Both the position numbers and the translations under genes were made by a program. Below the pieces are notes generated by a model. It did not search any database and had not been told where the DNA came from. It saw only the letters and a list, made by a program, of their open reading frames with translations. Shown here piece after piece: positions 14,245 through 19,582 of a DNA stretch of 19,582 nt (the stretch's first letter is position 1; the number at the start of each line of letters is the position of its first letter). Source of the stretch: Bradyrhizobiaceae bacterium (lineage in GTDB: Bacteria > Pseudomonadota > Alphaproteobacteria > Rhizobiales > Hyphomicrobiaceae); the NCBI GenBank assembly GCA_947475855.1, contig CANJPN010000036.1, forward strand, positions 1 to 19,582, written 5' to 3'.

Positions 14245-15204
14245 ATGACGGTCAGATGGCTGCTCGCGATCGCGAGCGCATTGGTAATGCCGGCGGCAGC
14301 GATCGCGCAAGGCTATCCCGTGCGTCAGGTCACGATGATCGTGCCATTCGCTGCGGGCGGGCCGGTCGACAATGGTGGACGCGTGTTCGCGGAAGCCATG
14401 CGCCGCCAGCTCGGCAGCGCCGTACTCGTCGACAACAGACCGGGTGCCGGCGGAGTCGTCGGAACCAAAACAGTGATCGCGGCAAAGCCCGACGGATACA
14501 CGCTGATCATCGCATCGCCTGGCCCGCTGATCGTGTCCGTAGCAGCGGGCGCCGGCATTGATCCGGACACTCAACTCGCCCCAATCGGCCTCATATCGGA
14601 GTCGCCGCAAATCGTGGTGGCGAGCAAGACCGTCAAGGCCGACACGCTGAGCGAGTTCATCGCATTCGCGAAGTCGAACCCGGGCACTCTCAGCTACAGC
14701 TCCGCGGGTATCGGTACGATGCCACATCTGGCGGGCGAGCTGTTCAAGTCGATCACTGGCATCGACATGCTGCATGTTCCCTATCGCGGGACCGGCGCGG
14801 CGCTGCCCGATCTCATCAGCGGGCGCAATCAGGTGATGATCGGCGACATCACGTCAATGCTGCCGATGCTCGATGGCGGACGCATCAAGTCCTATGCGAT
14901 CACCGCGCTGAAGCGCTCGGAACTGGTGCCCAACGTGCCGACGACAACGGAAGCGGGACTGTCGCGGCTCGTCACGCGGAACTGGAATGCGCTGATGGGC
15001 CCCGTGGGTCTGCCGCAACCGGTCGTCGGCCGTCTCAATGAGGCAATGCGGGCGGCACTGAAAGACGCCGACTATCTCGAAGCGATGCGCAAACAAGGCG
15101 CCGTTCCGGCGGAAAGCTCGCCGGAGCAGCTGGCGAAATTGATCGTCGAGGAACGAAACCTGCTTGCGCCGATCGTCAAGGCGATCGGGCTGAAGCTCGA
15201 GTAG
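14245..15204 (+). CDS. Bug-type (TctC) periplasmic solute receptor
   Basis: The 319-residue protein carries a signal peptide (about 1-22, ...MPAAAIAQG) and standard Bug motifs: YPVRQVTMIVPFAAGGPVDN (24-43), VLVDNRPGAGGVVGTK, LSYSSAGIGTMPHLAGELFK and HVPYRGTGAALPDLISG. Here PFAAGGPVD is the canonical form that cradles a carboxylate ligand with bound waters. It follows the DUF35 gene by 44 bases and ends the thiolase operon, so its ligand is plausibly the compound, or a precursor of it, that the thiolase/DUF35 pair processes. No membrane TctA/TctB genes are present. It differs clearly from the other receptor at 11398-12411, so this is not a recent tandem copy. Confidence 0.87.
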   Translation: MTVRWLLAIASALVMPAAAIAQGYPVRQVTMIVPFAAGGPVDNGGRVFAEAMRRQLGSAVLVDNRPGAGGVVGTKTVIAAKPDGYTLIIASPGPLIVSVAAGAGIDPDTQLAPIGLISESPQIVVASKTVKADTLSEFIAFAKSNPGTLSYSSAGIGTMPHLAGELFKSITGIDMLHVPYRGTGAALPDLISGRNQVMIGDITSMLPMLDGGRIKSYAITALKRSELVPNVPTTTEAGLSRLVTRNWNALMGPVGLPQPVVGRLNEAMRAALKDADYLEAMRKQGAVPAESSPEQLAKLIVEERNLLAPIVKAIGLKLE

Positions 15205-15863
15205 CTTCACGATGAGCACTGCAGACCTTCCGACGCCTGAGCACCGCACCACCAGCGACGGCTGGCATGGGGCTGGGCAGGTATGGGCCAGCAAGCGACC
15301 GGCCGAAACTATCGACAGCACGCCTCCTCGTAACGCGGCTCCGGACAGTATCCAGCAGCTTCCAACGACACAGCGCGGCTGCTCGCCAAGGCTGCGCCGT
15401 GGGCTGGCAACAGATGATCAGAGATTGTATACGGAGGGTGGTAAAATTGGGGACAGTTCCATTTTCGGAAGGTTCTGCGTCGCCGTCGTCCGTTTTGAGG
15501 CGTAAACCGCCGCCGTTTCCATGGCGCAACCCGTCTGCACCCAGTTCGCCCTGGGGTCACGGGCACGCCTCGACGACCTCTGCTCCCATCGCAGCCCTAC
15601 CCCAACGAGCTGAAATTCGCGGAACGCAGTGTGAACCGGCACTGCTCGATCGTCTTGACGTCAACGGTAGGCCACGTCAGGAATCCTCCCAGATACCCAG
15701 CGTGATCTCTGACGTCGCCGCGCTCACCCTAATGGGCCACCGTCCTAGGGTCTCTCGGCAACGACAGGCTTGCCGTGCGTCCAGTCCTTGGTAGGTTAGC
15801 TGAAAATCAGGCGGACGTCTGGCAAGTTCGGTTTCGACCGAATTGAGAAGTGGAGGCGCGTTT
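15205..15863. other. 659-base stretch with no convincing gene
   Basis: Several overlapping frames cross the region on both strands (for example + 15212-15505, - 15176-15529) but none has a family signature, a good ribosome site and consistent codon bias. AT-richer DNA around 15415-15480 includes TTGGGGACAGTTCCATTTT (15448-15466), a motif I associate with repeats near REP-type transposase genes. On the minus strand a stop-to-stop frame of about 43 residues, including TWPTVDVKTIEQCRFTLRSA, runs from about 15745 to 15615 and reads like a gene remnant. The region probably contains the methyltransferase promoter and eroded sequence. Confidence 0.5.
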
Positions 15864-16706
15864 ATGGATCTGTTATCGTTGGGTAAAATGGGTTTTGCTC
15901 AGCCTAAGCCTCAACTGAGCAGTTCCGCGAAGCCGCGCATCCTCTACGAGAGCTGTCCGCTCTGTAGCAGCGTCGACACCTCAATCCTGCGAACTGCCGA
16001 TTGCTCCAGGCATCCGCTCTACCGTCCCGTTGTGGCACCTATCATGACCTGGAAGCGTTGCGCACATTGCGAGCATGTCTTTACAGACGGTTACTACACA
16101 ACCGAGGTCGCCGGCATCATTTTCGCCGACACGCATGACAATCAAAAGCCCGGCTGGGAATTCGAGCGGCAGCGCATGACCTCGGCCAGAATGGTCGAAC
16201 GCATCGCACAGCATGCCGTCAATGGTCGATGGCTCGATGTCGGCTTTGGCAATGGCTCGTTACTGTTCACTGCCGCCGAATGGGGTTTCACGCCTGTCGG
16301 TATCGACCTCCGGCAATCGAGCGTTGAGGCCATCGCTCGAATGGGCATCGAGGCTAGCTGCTGCGACATTGCCACGCTCGATCAGGTCAATACCTTCAGC
16401 GTTATCACGATGGCAGACGTACTGGAGCACATGCCGTTTCCAAAAACTGGTTTGCAAGCAGCTCATCGGCTGCTGCATTCAAAGGGCATTCTGTTTTTGT
16501 CTATGCCCCACTTCGACTGCCCGGCATGGCGGCTTCTCGATCTTGCCAATGCAAATCCATATTGGGGAGAGCTGGAGCATTTTCACAATTTCAGCCTGCA
16601 ACGTCTCCGCAGCCTTTTGTTCGAGGCTGGTTTCGAGTTCTTGTCCTATGGAGTCAGCGAGCGTTATCGGATCTGCATGGAAGTGATAGCACGACGGATG
16701 AGCTAA
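15864..16706 (+). CDS. Class I SAM-dependent methyltransferase with N-terminal zinc-ribbon-like part
   Basis: The 280-residue protein has a Cys-rich N-terminal part, C31-x2-C34 (CPLC) and C66-x2-C69 (CAHC), probably a zinc ribbon. A Rossmann methyltransferase core follows: motif I WLDVGFGNGSLL (123-134), acidic end of strand 2 VGIDL (145-149), ITMADVLEHMPFP (181-193) and ILFLSMPH (209-216). This layout is shared with methyltransferases that modify sugars, small metabolites or ubiquinone-like rings; the substrate is not evident. GGAGG (15852-15856) fixes the ATG at 15864. Third positions are less G/C-biased than in neighbours (many T/A endings), which together with the empty flanks suggests recent acquisition. 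It stands alone: no biosynthetic partner genes are adjacent. Confidence 0.8.
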   Translation: MDLLSLGKMGFAQPKPQLSSSAKPRILYESCPLCSSVDTSILRTADCSRHPLYRPVVAPIMTWKRCAHCEHVFTDGYYTTEVAGIIFADTHDNQKPGWEFERQRMTSARMVERIAQHAVNGRWLDVGFGNGSLLFTAAEWGFTPVGIDLRQSSVEAIARMGIEASCCDIATLDQVNTFSVITMADVLEHMPFPKTGLQAAHRLLHSKGILFLSMPHFDCPAWRLLDLANANPYWGELEHFHNFSLQRLRSLLFEAGFEFLSYGVSERYRICMEVIARRMS

Positions 16707-16935
16707 CATGGACTGAAAATGCTGGAGTTATCCGTGACCTGATCTGTCGCGGATGCCGGCCGAGAGTCCGCTCCCGACTTCTGCCTTGCCCGGCTGCGGA
16801 CATCCTTAGAGAAGGCCAATCGTTGGTCGAGCGGCAAATCTCTGGTCGGGCCGCCTTCGGGGACCCAGCTCCGTAGGTAGCGTCGAGCGAAGTATTTCGC
16901 AGCGCGATCCAGCAACGATCCGATGCAACGCTGAA

Positions 16936-16968
16936 GCAGGCGCGCGACTACGCCTTGACCCCGCCTGC
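16936..16968. repeat. Inverted repeat just past the kinase gene
   Basis: GCAGGCG (16936-16942) pairs with CGCCTGC (16962-16968), and a small CGCG-AAAAA-CGCG palindrome follows at 16968-16980, directly beyond the kinase stop. It may help end the leftward kinase transcript, though no T-run follows the stem in that direction. The rest of the 16707-16980 gap shows nothing I can support; a 70-residue minus frame there lacks recognisable features. Confidence 0.3.
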
Positions 16969-16980
16969 GCGAAAAACGCG

Positions 16981-19302
16981 CTACCGGCTTGTGCGAACCG
17001 GCGGGGCGGCGTCCCAGAAGCGGACCTTGCCATCGTTGCTCGCGACGGCTGCACGGCTGCCGTCAGGCGCGAAGGCAAGGGCGCGCGCGGGTGTGCTGCC
17101 TTCTGAAGTCGAACGTACGGCGCGGCTCTGACGCAGGTGCCATAGCTGCACCGTTCCATCATCGGCCGCGGACGCGATCATGTCGCCGGCGGGCGAGAAG
17201 GCAAGGCCTTGCACGCGGCCCTTGTTCTGCGAGTTCAATCGATAAAGGCTGGACGAAGTGGTGCTCCAGACGCGAATGCGGCCATCGACGGCCGCTGCCG
17301 CGACGTAGCGGCCGTCGGGCGAGAACGCCAGCGCTGAAATCGATTCACGATGGCTGCGGTAGGTGCGGACCAGCGACAAATCTGCTGCGCGCCACAGGCG
17401 CACTTGCGCATCGTCGCCACCGGTTGCGATGTAGGGCCCTCGATCCGCGTAGGCGACGGCCGTGACCGCGCCTTCGTGTGCGGCGACGACCCCGACGGGG
17501 TTCTTCGTCACCTCCGGGTCCCACACCGCGAGCGCTGCATCTGCGTTCGATACGATGAGACGGTGACCATCGCGCGCGAACGCAACCGCCGTCACGGAAG
17601 CTTCGCCATGTTTGTAGCTGGCGATGCGGTGGCCCGTGTCGACATCCCAGAGCGCGACCCGGCCTGCCGGGTGGCCGGTCAGCACGCGGCGGCCGGAGAC
17701 GGCCATGCTCGTGATCTCGCCATCCGTTGGCTCGATGGTGCGAATCTCGCCGCCGGTCGCCGAATTCCAGACCTTGAGACGGGCGTCGGCTCCGGCCGTG
17801 ACGATGGCAAGGCCATCCGCGGTGAAGCCGACCGAAGTTACCGGGCCGCGATGTCCCGACAGCATCGTCAGGCGTGCAGCGATGTTCTGGCTTGGCGATA
17901 CGCGCGCTACGGAAGCCTTCTCGACCACACGGCTGGCCGGAACGTTCTTGGTCTCCGCCGTGCGCAGGAAGCCCGGCATGTCGTCCTTGTAGGCGATGGC
18001 CCATCCCGCAATCGCTGCGCCGATGGCGAATTTGACCGCGAACGAACGCCAGGTCTTTGTTCCCGCCCCGCGGACCGGTTTGGGGCGCGGCGGCCGGGTG
18101 CGCGGCGGCACGGCGACGGGCAATTTCTCGGGCGCGGGCGGTGTTGTGGCTCGGCTCGGCTTCGACGGTGTCTGGGGTTGGGCGGCTTCGGCAGACGGGG
18201 GAACAGCGGCCGGGGCCGCCTTGGCTGCAAGCGGGCTGGCCGGCGCGGGCTCACCCTGCTGCTTCAGGCCATCGATGTAATCGAGCATCTGGCCGGGTGC
18301 GCCCGGCACATCAGGCATCGGCGGGGCAATACCCGGCTGTACCGTCAGCTTCACGGTGCGTGCGCCCGGTGCGAGCGGTTCGGCTGCGCGCCCGGCCGCA
18401 CGCTGGAACCAGCCCGGTTTGGACGGTTCGGGCGCCAGCAGATCGCCGCGCCAGCTCGCGACCGATTGCGGACGGCTGTCGGGATCGAGCAATAGTGCCC
18501 GGTCGACAGCAGCCAGAAAGCGGGGGCGATAGGCTGCCAGCGCTACATCCTGGGTCGAAGGTAGATCGTCCTTGACGACACGGGATGGCGCATCGGGTGG
18601 CCGCTTTCCTGAAATCGCATGGAACAGCGTAGCGCCCAGTGCGTAGATATCGGTCCACGGGCCCTGCCGCGTACCGCTCTCGGCGTACTGTTCGTAAGGG
18701 CTGTAGCCGGGCTTCACGAGCGCGCTCACTGTCCGCGTGCGCGCTGCGATCTCACCGCGAGCGGAGCCGAAATCGATCAGCACCGGCGAGCCGTCCTTGC
18801 GGACGATAATGTTGTCGGGGGCGATGTCCCGGTGCAGGTAGTCCGCGGCGTGAACGGTTTCGAGCGCGTCGAGCAAGGGGGCGATGACATCGTCCAACTC
18901 GCGCTGGCGCGGTGCGCGGCCAAGTGAGCGAAGCCAGCCCTTCAGGCTTTGGCCTTCCTCGAAGGTCAGAACCATGTAAGCCGTGCCGTTCGCCTTGAAG
19001 TAGCGGTATACGCGGCAGATGTTGGGGTGATCGAAGCGGGCCAGCGCCTGGGCCTCGTCGATGAAGCGGTCGAGCCCCCATTGGAAATCGGCTGCGGCCT
19101 CGCCATCGCGTGCAACGACAGCCTGGCCTTCGCCGCGGGCCGCAAAATCAGTCGGGAAATATTCCTTGATGGTGACCTGGCGGTTGAGCGCGATCTCGCG
19201 GGCGAGATAAGTCATGCCGAAGCCGCCCGCGCCGAGCACGCGCTCGATGCAGAAATCTCCGACCAGCTCTGTTCCCGACGGTAGCGCCAGAACGTTGGTC
19301 AT
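16981..19302 (-). CDS. Transmembrane Ser/Thr protein kinase with WD40 beta-propeller
   Basis: The 773-residue protein is modular. Residues about 15-288 form a Hanks-type kinase: glycine loop GAGGFGMTY (24-32), K46 in VTIKEYFP, catalytic HRDIAPDN (157-164), IDFGSAR (176-182) and PGYSPYEQY (198-206). All core residues are present. A Pro/Ala-rich linker (290-415) leads to one membrane helix (about 420-437). The outer part holds seven WD40 repeats ending near VWN513, LWD553, VWD595, LWR638, VWS680, LWH722 and FWD764, which fits one closed propeller. The model is a receptor: the propeller senses a ligand or partner outside the inner membrane and the cytoplasmic kinase phosphorylates targets. No PP2C phosphatase or FHA gene is within view. 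The ATG at 19302 has only a weak ribosome site, but the family starts here. Confidence 0.9.
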   Translation of the reverse strand: MTNVLALPSGTELVGDFCIERVLGAGGFGMTYLAREIALNRQVTIKEYFPTDFAARGEGQAVVARDGEAAADFQWGLDRFIDEAQALARFDHPNICRVYRYFKANGTAYMVLTFEEGQSLKGWLRSLGRAPRQRELDDVIAPLLDALETVHAADYLHRDIAPDNIIVRKDGSPVLIDFGSARGEIAARTRTVSALVKPGYSPYEQYAESGTRQGPWTDIYALGATLFHAISGKRPPDAPSRVVKDDLPSTQDVALAAYRPRFLAAVDRALLLDPDSRPQSVASWRGDLLAPEPSKPGWFQRAAGRAAEPLAPGARTVKLTVQPGIAPPMPDVPGAPGQMLDYIDGLKQQGEPAPASPLAAKAAPAAVPPSAEAAQPQTPSKPSRATTPPAPEKLPVAVPPRTRPPRPKPVRGAGTKTWRSFAVKFAIGAAIAGWAIAYKDDMPGFLRTAETKNVPASRVVEKASVARVSPSQNIAARLTMLSGHRGPVTSVGFTADGLAIVTAGADARLKVWNSATGGEIRTIEPTDGEITSMAVSGRRVLTGHPAGRVALWDVDTGHRIASYKHGEASVTAVAFARDGHRLIVSNADAALAVWDPEVTKNPVGVVAAHEGAVTAVAYADRGPYIATGGDDAQVRLWRAADLSLVRTYRSHRESISALAFSPDGRYVAAAAVDGRIRVWSTTSSSLYRLNSQNKGRVQGLAFSPAGDMIASAADDGTVQLWHLRQSRAVRSTSEGSTPARALAFAPDGSRAAVASNDGKVRFWDAAPPVRTSR

Positions 19303-19474
19303 GCAGGCCCACGATGCGGCGGAGTTCTATCCACCGCTTGTCCCCGTTCCACACCCAGGCAGCGAACCACCGCCCGGTGGCGCGGAGCGAATCCTCCGCC
19401 GTTCAGAGCCAGCCACGACACTTCGATCACAATGTGGCGGTCGGGCCGCAGATCGGCCGTCAGGCGGAATGTTT

Positions 19475-19480
19475 AGGAGG
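19475..19480 (+). promoter_or_regulatory. Perfect Shine-Dalgarno AGGAGG near the right edge
   Basis: AGGAGG is followed after six bases by ATG at 19487, ideal spacing for translation initiation and the main evidence for a gene running off the window. Confidence 0.55.
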
Positions 19481-19486
19481 TAGGGC

Positions 19487-19582
19487 ATGTCCGTCTCAGC
19501 CCGCATCGTGCTTTTCGACGCCGATCATCGCCCAAGGCCAGATCGGGGAGGGCACGCGGCTCAGAGACAGCGTGTGCTCACG
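19487..19582 (+). CDS. Possible start of a gene running off the right edge (partial)
   Basis: An open frame begins MSVSARIVLFDADH after a perfect ribosome site and has no stop before the window ends (32 codons). Its first 14 residues look protein-like, with good G/C third positions; the rest is rich in Arg, Gln and His and looks less so. On the minus strand an open frame entering from the edge ends at 19496-19498 (...VPSPIWPWAMIGVEKHDAG) and also looks protein-like, so a leftward gene ending here is a real alternative. If the plus gene is right, it is divergent from the kinase with about 184 bases between starts. No family can be named. Confidence 0.35.
   Translation, partial: MSVSARIVLFDADHRPRPDRGGHAAQRQRVLT

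Noticed and set aside
16703..16915. 70-codon minus-strand frame downstream of the methyltransferase
   Set aside because: No ribosome site, no recognisable motif and no clear codon bias.
17350..18495. 381-codon plus-strand frame opposite the kinase gene
   Set aside because: Composition is dominated by Arg, Gly and Ala; the kinase-WD40 protein on the other strand has every expected motif.

Overview
The window is high-GC DNA (about 60% or more by eye) with strong G/C bias at third codon positions. Several families are typical of Alphaproteobacteria, especially Hyphomicrobiales (Bradyrhizobium/Xanthobacteraceae-like): a DUF1489 protein, an OmpR-type regulator divergent from a YkuD-type L,D-transpeptidase, an orphan CoxG protein, and two Bug-type (TctC) solute receptors. 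This placement rests on recalled family distribution; no search was run. The segment looks chromosomal. I see no rRNA, tRNA, CRISPR array, phage gene or intact insertion sequence.

Left part (1-5131): a partial gene end on the plus strand is followed by minus-strand genes. In transcription order these are a Rieske oxygenase (4932-3886) and a Rieske ferredoxin (3875-3543), then a RecB/Cas4-like plus DEDD exonuclease fusion of the DUF2779 type (3199-1688), a MetE-like zinc protein (1624-584) and a C-terminally shortened TIR-domain protein (420-142). The Rieske pair is a tight operon that should hydroxylate or demethylate an aromatic-type substrate; no reductase is present.

Regulatory and housekeeping part (5132-10457): a cyclic-nucleotide-binding-fold protein that lacks the usual phosphate-binding Arg, a bipartite inverted repeat, the OmpR-type regulator with its divergent L,D-transpeptidase, CoxG, DUF1489, ArsC with all catalytic residues, one unrecognised protein and one small secreted protein.

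Catabolic part (10580-15204): two operons diverge from 12412-12591. Leftward: a Bug receptor, then an exported FGE-fold protein without the catalytic cysteines, joined by a 4-nt GTGA overlap. Rightward: a thiolase-fold enzyme lacking the nucleophilic Cys, a DUF35 zinc-ribbon/OB partner and a second Bug receptor. The likely theme is uptake of a carboxylate and CoA-dependent side-chain cleavage.

Right part (15205-19582): a 659-base stretch with no convincing gene, a methyltransferase with an N-terminal zinc-ribbon-like segment and somewhat lower GC, and a membrane Ser/Thr kinase whose extracytoplasmic half is a seven-repeat WD40 propeller. A strong ribosome binding site near the right edge may start another gene. 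No wholly new system is demonstrated. The best leads are the Cys-less thiolase/DUF35/receptor operon, the Cys-less FGE-like protein joined to a receptor gene, and the RecB-DEDD nuclease near a TIR protein.
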